This document shows, piece by piece, positions 42,506 through 50,396 of a stretch of DNA of 64,000 bases. A model generated the notes under the pieces. The model searched no databases. It had not been told where the DNA came from and saw only the letters and a program-made list of their open reading frames with translations. The position numbers were made by a program, and so were the translations under genes. Position 1 is the first letter of the stretch, and each line of letters begins with the position of its first letter. Origin of the DNA: Myxococcota bacterium (GTDB lineage Bacteria; Myxococcota; B64-G9); contig JAKLGA010000006.1 in the NCBI GenBank assembly GCA_022710975.1, positions 124,001 through 188,000 of the forward strand, given 5' to 3'.

Positions 42506-43224
42506 GCGGGCTCCTCGCCCAGCGCGGCCAGCACCTGGCGGGCGGCCGCCTGCTCGGCGGCCTTCTTGGTGCGGCCCGTTCCGCGGCCGATCTCGAGCTC
42601 GCCCTGCCTGGCCGCCACGGTGAACTCCCGCGCGTGCGGCGGGCCGCTGGTGCCCAGCAGCACGTACTCGGGTGGCCGCTCCCCCCGGCGTTGCAGCAGC
42701 TCCTGGAGCCGGCTCTTGGGGTTCGTGGCGGGTCGCCCTACCTGGAGCCCCGCCACGCGCGGGCCGAGCACCCGCTGCACCAGCGCCCGGGCTGCGTCCA
42801 GCCCCTGGTCGAGGTACAGCGCGCCCAGCAGGGCCTCGAAGGCGTCGGCCAGGAGGGAGGGCTTGGCGCGACCGCCGGACTGCTCCTCGCCCCGCCCGAG
42901 CCGCAGCACCTGGCCCAGGCCCAACCCGGCGCCGAACTCGGCCAGCTCATCGCGGTTGACCAGCCCGGCGCGCAGCTCGGTCAGCTCGCCCTCCTCGGCC
43001 CCGGGCAGCGCCTGCATGAGCAGCTCGCTGACCACGAGCTCCAGCACCGCGTCACCCAGGAACTCCAGCCGCTCGTTGTGCTGCACCTCGTCCACGGGCG
43101 CCGTCTCGTTGGCGAAGGTCTTGTGGGTGAGCGCGCGCTCGAGCAGCCCGGGCTCGTGGAAAGGCTGCAGGCCGAGCAGGCGCGTGGCGGCCTCCAGCTC
43201 GGGTTTGCCCATGGTCGCCGGCAT
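42502..43224 (-). CDS. rnc: Ribonuclease III
   Basis: 240 residues. Catalytic NERLEFLGDAVLE (about 50-62) and LLADAFEALLGALYLDQG, then a dsRNA-binding domain (NPKSRLQELLQRRG, AAEQAAARQVLAAL). Processes rRNA precursors and structured RNAs. Six bases after mtaB. Start could also be Met5. Confidence 0.97.
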   Translation of the reverse strand: MPATMGKPELEAATRLLGLQPFHEPGLLERALTHKTFANETAPVDEVQHNERLEFLGDAVLELVVSELLMQALPGAEEGELTELRAGLVNRDELAEFGAGLGLGQVLRLGRGEEQSGGRAKPSLLADAFEALLGALYLDQGLDAARALVQRVLGPRVAGLQVGRPATNPKSRLQELLQRRGERPPEYVLLGTSGPPHAREFTVAARQGELEIGRGTGRTKKAAEQAAARQVLAALGEEPA

Positions 43225-43230
43225 GGCCCG

Positions 43231-44562
43231 TCACACCTCTCCGGGCCGCGACGCCTGCGCCCGGACGCACCAGGAGGCGCGCAGCGCGTTGGCCTGCAGC
43301 TCCAGGGCGGTCACCTCGAGGAGCCCGCCCAGGAGCTCGTCGCCCAGCGCCGCGCCCGCGCCGGGCAGAAGGTGGATCGGCCGGTAGTGCTGGCTGCGGC
43401 CGCGCAGGCCCTCGCCGCAGCGCTCCTCCACCAGCAGCTCGTGGCTGCGCCCGAGGCCCGCTCGCAGGAAGGCTTGCCAGCGCTGCCGGCCGAACGCCAG
43501 CAGCGCCTCCGAGCGGGACCGCACGGCCCGCGGCTCCGGCCTCCCAGGCAGGCCGGCCGCCCGCGTCTCGGGCCGGGCCGAGAAGGTGAACACGTGCAGG
43601 TAGTCCAGCGGCGAGGCGGTCAGCAGCTCGAGCGTGGCGCGGGCCTCCGCCTCGCCCTCGCCAGGGAAGCCGACCAGCACATCTGCGCCCAGGGCCGCGT
43701 CGGGGAAGCGCTGGCGCAGCCCGCCGAGCACGCCCGCGTAGCGGCTCGCGTCGTAGGGCCGTCCCATGGCGCGCAGCACGCCGTCGGCCCCGCTCTGCAT
43801 GGGGACGTGGAAGTGGCGGCAGACGTTGGGCCTGCGCGCCAGGACCGCCATGAGCTCCTCGGTCCACTCCAGGGGCTCGATCGAGGAGAGCCGAACACGG
43901 CTGGCGGGGCTCCGCTGTGCCAGGGCCCCGGCCAGGGTGTCGACCAGCTCCGCCAGCGTGCGGCGCGGCGTGAGCTCGCGGCCCCAGCGGCCCAGGTGGA
44001 TGCCGGTCAGCACGATCTCGCGGTGGCCCTGCCCGGCCCGGCGAAGGGCCTCGGCCAGCGCCTCGGCCAGGCCGACGGAGCGCTCCGGGCCGCGCACGCG
44101 CGGGACGATGCAGTAGGCGCAGCCCGCGCTGCACCCGTCCTGGACCTTGAGCACGGCCCGCCGCCGGCCCAGGTGCGCGAACGCCCCCCGCGCGCAGCTC
44201 GGGTCGCCGGGCTCCCCGGCCTCGTGGGCGGCCGCGGACAGCGCGCGGGCCACGGCGGTCGGGTCGCCCGGCCCGAGCACAGCCCGGACATTGGGCAGCG
44301 CGCGCAGCCGCTCGCCGTCCGTGACCGCGGCGCAACCCGCCACCACCACGGGCAGGCCTGGCAGATCGCGCAACAGCGAGTTCAGCGCCTTGCGAACATC
44401 GCGATCGGCCTTGTGGGTCACGGTGCAGGTGTGCAGCAGCGCCACCTCGGCCTGGGCCGGCCGGTCGACCACCTGCAGCCTGCTCCCGTCCAGCCCCTCC
44501 AGGGCCTGGACGGCGTCCGCCAGGTTCACCTTGCAGCCGAGGCTCTTGATCCACAGACGCAC
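43231..44562 (-). CDS. mtaB: tRNA methylthiotransferase MtaB (t6A to ms2t6A)
   Basis: 443 residues from the second of two GTGs (44562); this start gives the usual seven residues before LGCKVN and has GAGG at the right spacing (GTG 44568 is the other option). N-terminal cluster cysteines in LGCKVN, HTCTVTH and AGCAAV; radical SAM triad CSAGCAYC; C-terminal TRAM-like domain (HELLVEERCGEG). The GCKVN variant and length point to MtaB rather than MiaB or RimO. Heads the rnc-era-der run. Confidence 0.9.
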   Translation of the reverse strand: MRLWIKSLGCKVNLADAVQALEGLDGSRLQVVDRPAQAEVALLHTCTVTHKADRDVRKALNSLLRDLPGLPVVVAGCAAVTDGERLRALPNVRAVLGPGDPTAVARALSAAAHEAGEPGDPSCARGAFAHLGRRRAVLKVQDGCSAGCAYCIVPRVRGPERSVGLAEALAEALRRAGQGHREIVLTGIHLGRWGRELTPRRTLAELVDTLAGALAQRSPASRVRLSSIEPLEWTEELMAVLARRPNVCRHFHVPMQSGADGVLRAMGRPYDASRYAGVLGGLRQRFPDAALGADVLVGFPGEGEAEARATLELLTASPLDYLHVFTFSARPETRAAGLPGRPEPRAVRSRSEALLAFGRQRWQAFLRAGLGRSHELLVEERCGEGLRGRSQHYRPIHLLPGAGAALGDELLGGLLEVTALELQANALRASWCVRAQASRPGEV

Positions 44563-44644
44563 GCGCACCTCGCCCCGTGGGGCGGGCCCAGGGTACCCCG
44601 GGCACCGCGCAGGCGCAAGCCGAGTCGAGCGCGAGTCAGCGCCA

Positions 44645-44673
44645 TTGACAGGTGGGGTCCAGGCCAATAACCT
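44645..44673 (+). promoter_or_regulatory. Promoter for the T2SS-N/GAF-like gene
   Basis: TTGACA (44645-44650), 17-base spacer, TAACCT (44668-44673). GGAGG precedes ATG 44702. Confidence 0.6.
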
Positions 44674-44701
44674 GAGGTCTCCGGAGGCTGGAGCCGGCGC
44701 G

Positions 44702-46237
44702 ATGCAATCTGAGGCAGGAACGCTCCTGGTGCAGAGCGGCCTGATCACCGAGGCCCAGCTGCGGCAAGCCTTGACCGCCGCGCTGCAGTCGGGCTGCAGC
44801 CTGATCCAGGCCCTGGTGCGGTTGGGGCTGGTGCCGCCGGACGAGCTGTCCATGCGCCTGTCCAGCCTGCTGGAGATCCCCCTGGCCGAGGCAGCCCAGT
44901 TCGACAGCCTGCCCGCCTTCATCACCCGCCTGGTGACCGCCGAGGTGGTCATGACCCATCGGGTCATCCCCATCATGCTGCACCGGGGAGTGCTGCACCT
45001 GGCCATGTCCGACCCGACCAACCGCGCGGCCCTGGAGGAGATCTCCTTCCTCACGGGATACTCGGTGAGGCCGGTGGCTGCCTCGGAGCCCCTGATCGAG
45101 GCGGCCATGGCGCACCTCTACGGCATTCCTCCCGACGGCGCGATCCCCGAGATGGGTCTGCTGCCTGGCCTGCCTGCGCAGGTGCCGCAGGCGCCCGTCC
45201 CTCCGCCCGAGCCGGCTCCCCCACCCGCGCGTCCCGCGCCCGAGACGCAGGCCGAGGCCGCCTTCAGGCCGCGCACCGACCCGGAGATCCGCTGGGTCCC
45301 GCCTGCGGCCGCGGTGGACGGCGAGCTCGAGGAGCTCTTCTGGGGCGCGAAGGCCGATCAGGAGGTCATCCACCTGACCCGCCTGAAGCGCGCCAGCGGT
45401 CTCGAGCAGGACGCCGCGGCTCCGCGCAACCTGGGTGAGGCGCTGCAGAATGAGGTGCTGCGGGCGCTCGAGGGCGCGGGGGCCGCGCGCAGCCAGGTGG
45501 TGGCGCCGCTGCCGCCGGCGGAGCCGGTCTCGACCCTGCCGCCTCCGGCCCTGGCCCCGGCCATGGCGCGGGATCCGGCCGCCGTGCTGAGCCCGCCGGT
45601 GGCTCCTCTGCCCGAGCGCCCTCCGGCGGAGCCTGCGGCGCCGGCTGCGCAGGTGCGCCCGGCGCCGGAATCCGTGGCCCCGCGCGTGGCCCCGCCGCCT
45701 GCGCCAGGGCCCGAGGAGCCTCCCGAGCTCGCCGCGTTGCATGACAGCGAGGAGGCACGGCTGCTCATCCAGGAGGCCACCGAGCGCGACGACATCGCCA
45801 GGGTCCTGGTGCGGTACGCGCGTACCTTCCTGCCCCGTGCGGTGCTGCTGATCATCAAGAAGGACATGCTGGTGGGCTGGCTCGGGGCCGGCGTCGGCCT
45901 CCACGGCCAGCGGATCAAGGGCATCCTGATTCCCCTCGATTCGGCCTCGGTGTTCCGCACGGCGCGTGAGACGGCCACCGACTACTTCGGCAGCATGCCG
46001 AAGGGCGCCACCAACGACATCTTCCTCGCCTCGCTGGGGGACATCCGTCCGCGCCAGGTGCTGCTCATCCCCATCAGCGTGCGGCACAAGCCCATCTGCA
46101 TCCTGTACGGCGACTGCGCCATGGAGCCCGGTTTCTCCCAGGATCTGAGCCCGCTGCACCTGATGGCCCAGGAGGCGGCCCAGTCCTTCGAGAAGCTCAT
46201 CCTCGACAGGAAGATCGGCCGGCTGGTGACGCGCTAG
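44702..46237 (+). CDS. GspE/PilB N-terminal domain protein with Pro-rich linker and GAF-like domain
   Basis: 511 residues. Residues about 1-145: two MshEN/T2SSE-N type repeats (GTLLVQSGLITEAQLRQAL, RVIPIMLHRGVLHLAMSDPTN), the domain that binds c-di-GMP in some secretion ATPases. Residues about 150-340: low-complexity Pro/Ala linker. Residues about 345-511: LLIQEATERDDIARVLVRYA and VLLIIKKDMLVGWLGAG, GAF-like. There is no ATPase domain, so it is not a secretion motor; a regulatory scaffold for type IV pili or similar is likely. Such forms are common in myxobacteria. Confidence 0.75.
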   Translation: MQSEAGTLLVQSGLITEAQLRQALTAALQSGCSLIQALVRLGLVPPDELSMRLSSLLEIPLAEAAQFDSLPAFITRLVTAEVVMTHRVIPIMLHRGVLHLAMSDPTNRAALEEISFLTGYSVRPVAASEPLIEAAMAHLYGIPPDGAIPEMGLLPGLPAQVPQAPVPPPEPAPPPARPAPETQAEAAFRPRTDPEIRWVPPAAAVDGELEELFWGAKADQEVIHLTRLKRASGLEQDAAAPRNLGEALQNEVLRALEGAGAARSQVVAPLPPAEPVSTLPPPALAPAMARDPAAVLSPPVAPLPERPPAEPAAPAAQVRPAPESVAPRVAPPPAPGPEEPPELAALHDSEEARLLIQEATERDDIARVLVRYARTFLPRAVLLIIKKDMLVGWLGAGVGLHGQRIKGILIPLDSASVFRTARETATDYFGSMPKGATNDIFLASLGDIRPRQVLLIPISVRHKPICILYGDCAMEPGFSQDLSPLHLMAQEAAQSFEKLILDRKIGRLVTR

Positions 46238-46250
46238 GCCCCCGACGAAC

Positions 46251-46462
46251 AATCCACAAGTTATCCACATCCAGAGGAGTCATCGTTGGTTACATCGATG
46301 ATCTCGAGGTTTTTCTCAGGCGCTGGAGCCTGGAGCGATGACCTGATATTTCCCTATATTACGAATAGATAGGTTCTTACTGGGCGTGGAATCGGGATCC
46401 ATCCGGCGTCGAGGCATGGACGAGAATCGGTCGATAACGCGACGCATCATGGCTGTGGAAAA
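46251..46462. promoter_or_regulatory. DnaA-box cluster in an AT-richer intergenic region
   Basis: CAATCCACA (46251-46259) next to a perfect TTATCCACA (46261-46269), and TGTGGAAAA (46454-46462, a relaxed box in reverse orientation). Between them lies an AT-rich patch (46337-46380). The gene-free region is 46238-46503. It may be a DnaA-titration or regulation site, less likely an origin. Confidence 0.5.
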
Positions 46463-46503
46463 ACGCTTGACAGGGTTGCTCACCAGGACCCTTGAAGGAA
46501 CGC

Positions 46504-47874
46504 TCAGTTGGCGATCGGGGGGAGCTCCTCCCGGAGCAGGCGCTCCAGGGTTTCCGGAGTGTTCAGCCGCGGGTCATCGAGCACGAGCTCCAGCAGGCGC
46601 TCGAGCGCCTGGCCCACCGCCGGACCCGGCCCGAGGCCGAGCACCTGCATCACCCGCCGGCCGTCGATGGCCAGATCGGTCACCTTGAGGGCGGCTTGCA
46701 CCTCCAGGACCGCCCGCACGCGCCGTGCGAGCGCCGCGAGCTGCGCGCGCTCGTCGGCGAGCCCCAGGCCCCGACCGCGGGCGTCCGCCCGCCGCATGGC
46801 CCACAGGTCCTCGAGCCGCTCGGCTCCCACCTTGCGCACCAGCCGCCGCACGGCCCCGTCCGTCCAGCCCGGCTCGTAGTGGAACATGTGGTTGGCGATC
46901 ACCGTGCGCACCCGCTCCCGCTCCTGGTTGGAGAAGCGCAGCCGCGCCAGGATCGCGTCGGCCATCTCCGCGGACACCTTCTCGTGGCCGTAGAAGGTGT
47001 GCTCGCCCGGCGGTCCGCCCGCGGTGCGGGGCTTGCCCACGTCGTGCAGCAGCACCGCCAGCCGGAGCAGGGCGTCGACCCGGCCGGCCCTGGAGAGGCA
47101 GCGCAGGCCGTGCTCGTACACGTCGTCCCGGTGGAAGCGGTTCTGCGGGTGACCGCGGCCCTCCAGCAGCTCGGGCAGGATGGCCGCGAGCAACCCGCTC
47201 TCGCGCAGCAGCTCGATCCCGCGGGCTGCGCGCGGGCTGGAGCTGGCCAGGATCTTGAGCAGCTCGACCCGGACGCGCTCGGGCGCCACCCGCCGGAACA
47301 CCGGCAGCGAGTCCGGGATGGCCGCCAGCGTGTCGGGGTGGATCTCGAACGCGAGCACCGTGGCGAAGCGGATCGCCCGCAGCGGCCGGAGGCCGTCCTC
47401 GGCGAAACGCTGCCTGGCCTCCCCTACCGCCCGCACCAGTCGCCTGGCGAGGTCCGCCTGGCCGTCGAAGGGATCGACGAGGCGCTGCTGCCGGGCGTCC
47501 CAGGCCATGGCGTTGATGGTGAAGTCCCGGCGCTTGAGGTCCTCCTCGAGGGAGTCGAGGAACACCACGCGGTCCGGGTGACGCCCGTCGGTGTAGCCCT
47601 CCTCGCCGCGGAAGGTGGTGACCTCGACGGCACCGCGCGGGGTGACCACGGTGACCGTGCCGTGCTGCAGGCCCGTGGGCACGACGTGCTCGAACAGGGG
47701 CAGGACCTGCTCTGGCCTCGCGCCGGTGGTCACGTCCCAGTCGCCACCGCGCCGGTGGAGCAGGGCATCCCGCACGCAGCCCCCGACCGGGTAGGCCCGG
47801 TGACCGGCCGCCTCCAGTCGGTCGAGCACCCGCTGGACGTGACGGGGAGGTCGCAGTGGGACGGCGCGGCTCAG
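46504..47874 (-). CDS. cca: CCA-adding tRNA nucleotidyltransferase with HD domain
   Basis: 456 residues. YPVGGCVRDALL (NTP-binding), DWDV (catalytic acid pair), RRDFTINAMAW, RFAEDGLRPLRAIRF, ERVRVELLKIL, then an HD domain (LLHDVGKPRT, TVIANHMFHYEP). Adds or repairs the CCA end; all three tRNAs here lack it. Start: no ATG fits. A CTG at 47874 forms a CTGA overlap with the preceding gene and is 7 bases after GGAGG, so I choose it; GTG 47829 would cut close to the motif. Sits downstream of tRNA-Arg. Confidence 0.93.
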   Translation of the reverse strand: MSRAVPLRPPRHVQRVLDRLEAAGHRAYPVGGCVRDALLHRRGGDWDVTTGARPEQVLPLFEHVVPTGLQHGTVTVVTPRGAVEVTTFRGEEGYTDGRHPDRVVFLDSLEEDLKRRDFTINAMAWDARQQRLVDPFDGQADLARRLVRAVGEARQRFAEDGLRPLRAIRFATVLAFEIHPDTLAAIPDSLPVFRRVAPERVRVELLKILASSSPRAARGIELLRESGLLAAILPELLEGRGHPQNRFHRDDVYEHGLRCLSRAGRVDALLRLAVLLHDVGKPRTAGGPPGEHTFYGHEKVSAEMADAILARLRFSNQERERVRTVIANHMFHYEPGWTDGAVRRLVRKVGAERLEDLWAMRRADARGRGLGLADERAQLAALARRVRAVLEVQAALKVTDLAIDGRRVMQVLGLGPGPAVGQALERLLELVLDDPRLNTPETLERLLREELPPIAN

Positions 47875-48212
47875 TTCGGCACCTCCGGGTGCTCGCCCGA
47901 AGCAGCCGCGTACCGGTCGAGGAACCCGAAGTAGAGCTGGACCAGGAGATCGCGCAGCGGCGGCTCCAGCCCCTCGACGAAGTGCTGCCGGGACTCGAGG
48001 TCCTGCAGGCTCATCACCTCGGCCAGCACCGGCTGCACCCGGGCGGCCAGCTCCTCCAGGGAGAGCAGCTCCCAGACCCTGGGGCTGGCGAAGGCCTCGC
48101 GAATGACGTCGGTCGAGAACAGCAGGTGCGTGCCGCGGGTCCCGCAGTGCAGGAGCTGGTCCAGGGAGTCCAGGTCCAGGGTGGGTGGGAGCTCGTCGCC
48201 GGTCTGGTCCAT
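47871..48212 (-). CDS. Small protein of unknown function between tRNA-Arg and cca
   Basis: 113 residues, acidic, mostly helical, with no signal peptide. LLQLYFGFLDRYAAASG-type helix near the end (DLLVQLYFGFLDRYAAA). No domain recognised. ATG is 22 bases after the tRNA-Arg 3' end, with no terminator between, so it may be on one transcript with tRNA and cca. Confidence 0.7.
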   Translation of the reverse strand: MDQTGDELPPTLDLDSLDQLLHCGTRGTHLLFSTDVIREAFASPRVWELLSLEELAARVQPVLAEVMSLQDLESRQHFVEGLEPPLRDLLVQLYFGFLDRYAAASGEHPEVPN

Positions 48213-48234
48213 GGCTGCGGCGTCCTCGATGCAA

Positions 48235-48308
48235 CGCCCCCGACCTGGTTCGAACAGGTGGCCTTCCGCTTAGGAGGCGGATGCTCTATCCAACTGAGCT
48301 ACGGGGGC
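48235..48308 (-). tRNA. tRNA-Arg (anticodon CCT)
   Basis: 74 nt. 7-bp acceptor stem (GCCCCCG / CGGGGGC), D stem GCTC, anticodon stem TCCGC/GCGGA with loop CTCCTAA (anticodon CCT), T arm with GTTCGAA. No encoded CCA. Reads AGG. Confidence 0.95.
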
Positions 48309-48323
48309 ACCAAGCCTGTCCGG

Positions 48324-48352
48324 TTATTAGTGGGTTGGCCCATGGATGTCAA
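48324..48352 (-). promoter_or_regulatory. Promoter of tRNA-Arg-orf-cca
   Basis: TTGACA (48352-48347), 17-base spacer, TAATAA (48329-48324), minus strand. -35 is a perfect consensus; the tRNA begins 15 bases past the -10. Confidence 0.75.
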
Positions 48353-48390
48353 GGGAGGCCTCTGGCCGGGTGGCGGAGGCCGGGCCGCGT

Positions 48391-49773
48391 TCAGTCGCAG
48401 ATCGGGCGGCAGACGCGCTCGACGCACAGGAATCGTCCCGTGCAGCCTGCGGGCAGGCTCAGCGGGTCGCAGTCCCCGCTGGTGAGGCACGCGTAGGCGG
48501 CGCAGTCGTCCGGGCAGCCATCGGGCGTCTCACCAGCCAGCACCTCGCAGGCGGCGTCGCCGCAGCCGGCGTCGCAGGCGCTCTGGCAGGCGCCCTGCCC
48601 GCTGCAGGACCAGCGCCCGCCGCAGCCCTCCGGCCACGGGTAGGCCGCGCAGTCCTCGGCCTGGCTGCACGGGCCATAGCCGCAATCGCCGCTGCAGTTC
48701 GCGCCGTCCTCGCCCTGGCCCGGCATGCAGGTCCCGTCGCCGCAGCGCACGCTGTCGCATACGGCCTGGCACGCGCCCGCGAAGCAGTTCCAGTGGCCGG
48801 TGCAGAGCTGGCTCCAGGTCTCACCCAGGCAGTCCTCCGGCCAGACGCAGCCGGTCAGGCAGTCGTCCGGGCAGCCGCCGGTGTCCTCGCCCGCCGCCGG
48901 GTCGCACAGCCCGTCGCCGCACTGGGTGTAGTCGCACAGGGGGGTGCAGGTGTTCGCCAGGCAGGCCCACGCCCCGATGCAGGGCAGCCGCCAGGTGCGA
49001 TCCAGGCACTCGCTCACGCTGGCGCAGGCCTCCACGCAGTCGGCCGGACAGGAGGTCTCGGTCTCCCCGAGATCCGGATCGCACACGGCGTCGCCGCAGC
49101 CGGTGGGGTCGCAGATCGCCCGGCAGCGCCCCAGCTCGCAGCTCCAGTGTCCCGGGCAGACCTCCGGCCAGTCGCGCAGCATGCACTGGGAGAGGAAGGT
49201 GCACTCCTGGTTGCAGTAGGCCACGCAGGTGTGGGTCTCGCACTCCCAGTGGCCGGTGGCCTCGGTGCAGTCCAGGCCCGGGTTGTCGAGCGGCCACTCC
49301 TCGCCGATGCAGTCGGCGTGCTCGTCGCACTCGATCGCGTCGCACACGCCCTCGCAGGCGCCCTGCTGGCACTCCCAGTGGCCGTCGGCCTGGGCGCAGC
49401 CGGCGTCACCCGGCCAGGTCAGGCCGTCGCAGTCCGCGGCCAGGTCGCACTCGGGCTCGGGCGTGCAGACCGGCACGCAACTTTGCGCCTGGCACTCCCA
49501 GTGGCCGCTGGCCTCGGTGCAGTCCATGGACGCCGGCCACTCGAGGTCCTCGCAGTCGGCGAGCTGGGCGCACCCGTCCTGACAGTCCGGCAGGCAACCC
49601 CCCTCCACGCATGCCCAACGCCCGACGCAGTCCTCGGTCCACAGCATGCCAGCGCAGTCCTCGTCCTGGCTGCAGTTCTGGGACGAGTCGCAGTCGCACT
49701 GGGCTGCTCCGGTCGACAGCCCCAGCGTGAGCAGCAGGCCGATCCAGGTCCAGCGGTCGCGTGCGTGTGGCAT
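48391..49773 (-). CDS. Secreted Cys-rich repeat protein
   Basis: 460 residues, with signal peptide (GLLLTLGLSTGAAQ). The mature chain is built of two short repeat kinds: nine units like GHWECQAQSCVPVC (G-[HR]-W-x-C-x4-C-x2-C) and four like CGDGLCDPAAGE-x4-CPDDC. Spacing favours many disulfides. Similar Cys-rich repeat proteins are a hallmark of myxobacterial surfaces; the binding partner is unknown. Promoter TTGCCG-N18-TATTCA at 49825-49796 and GGAGG site. Confidence 0.8.
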   Translation of the reverse strand: MPHARDRWTWIGLLLTLGLSTGAAQCDCDSSQNCSQDEDCAGMLWTEDCVGRWACVEGGCLPDCQDGCAQLADCEDLEWPASMDCTEASGHWECQAQSCVPVCTPEPECDLAADCDGLTWPGDAGCAQADGHWECQQGACEGVCDAIECDEHADCIGEEWPLDNPGLDCTEATGHWECETHTCVAYCNQECTFLSQCMLRDWPEVCPGHWSCELGRCRAICDPTGCGDAVCDPDLGETETSCPADCVEACASVSECLDRTWRLPCIGAWACLANTCTPLCDYTQCGDGLCDPAAGEDTGGCPDDCLTGCVWPEDCLGETWSQLCTGHWNCFAGACQAVCDSVRCGDGTCMPGQGEDGANCSGDCGYGPCSQAEDCAAYPWPEGCGGRWSCSGQGACQSACDAGCGDAACEVLAGETPDGCPDDCAAYACLTSGDCDPLSLPAGCTGRFLCVERVCRPICD

Positions 49774-49795
49774 GACTCCCCTCCTCTGGTCCCCT

Positions 49796-49825
49796 TGAAT
49801 ACCAGAGCCCCGGCGTGGCCGGCAA
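49796..49825 (-). promoter_or_regulatory. Promoter for the Cys-rich protein
   Basis: TTGCCG (49825-49820), 18-base spacer, TATTCA (49801-49796) on the minus strand. Confidence 0.4.
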
Positions 49826-49852
49826 CCTTTCTGCTGGGCGTTGCTCCAGCCC

Positions 49853-49881
49853 TTGAGGATCCAAGGGATTCCTGCTAGCGT
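49853..49881 (+). promoter_or_regulatory. Promoter for the lipoprotein at 49914
   Basis: TTGAGG (49853-49858), 17-base spacer, TAGCGT (49876-49881). GAGAGGTGAGG precedes the ATG. Confidence 0.5.
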
Positions 49882-49913
49882 TCGAGCTGTCGTCAGGACA
49901 GAGAGGTGAGGAC

Positions 49914-50396
49914 ATGGCGAGGGTGATCGGGGTCTGCTGCGCGCTGGCTCTGCTCGGGGCCGCCGCGCTCGTCCTGGGCGGTTGCGCCGGGGAGTGCACG
50001 AAGTGTGACGCCGACTGCCCCTCGTTCGTCGGGACCTACTCCTGCGAGTTCGCCGAGACCGCGGACATGTGCACCGGCTGGTACCTGGTCACCGGCACCC
50101 ACTGGATCGACGTCACCCGCCAGGAGGGTGGGATCATCGAGATCGACCTGGGTGGCGGTGAGGACTACGAGGGAACCCTGTGCCAGACCGAGGACTCCGC
50201 CCCCCCGCGTCACTACGCCTTCGCCACCGGCTTCTCCCGCGAGGACTACGACGGCGTGCGCGTGGTCTACACCCTGGCCGGCAACCTGGTCGATCAGGGC
50301 CCGGACGCCGCCGCCACCATGAACGGCAGCCTGACGTTGACCATCCTCGAGGGCAGCAGGAGCTGCACCCTGGTCGGCAGCTTCAGCTGCCAGTAG
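49914..50396 (+). CDS. Lipoprotein of unknown function
   Basis: 160 residues. Signal peptide and lipobox VLGGC (Cys24), then CTKCDADCPSFVGTYSC (four close cysteines) and a beta-rich body (DYEGTLCQTED, GSLTLTILEGSRSC). Resembles small calycin-like or lipocalin-like fold lipoproteins by pattern only. Its 3' end overlaps the gene on the other strand by 14 bases. Confidence 0.7.
   Translation: MARVIGVCCALALLGAAALVLGGCAGECTKCDADCPSFVGTYSCEFAETADMCTGWYLVTGTHWIDVTRQEGGIIEIDLGGGEDYEGTLCQTEDSAPPRHYAFATGFSREDYDGVRVVYTLAGNLVDQGPDAAATMNGSLTLTILEGSRSCTLVGSFSCQ

Noticed and set aside
46238-46503. Chromosome origin oriC
   Set aside because: Only one perfect DnaA box, no dnaA, rpmH or gyrB nearby, and no gene-orientation switch typical of an origin; kept as DnaA-box region only.
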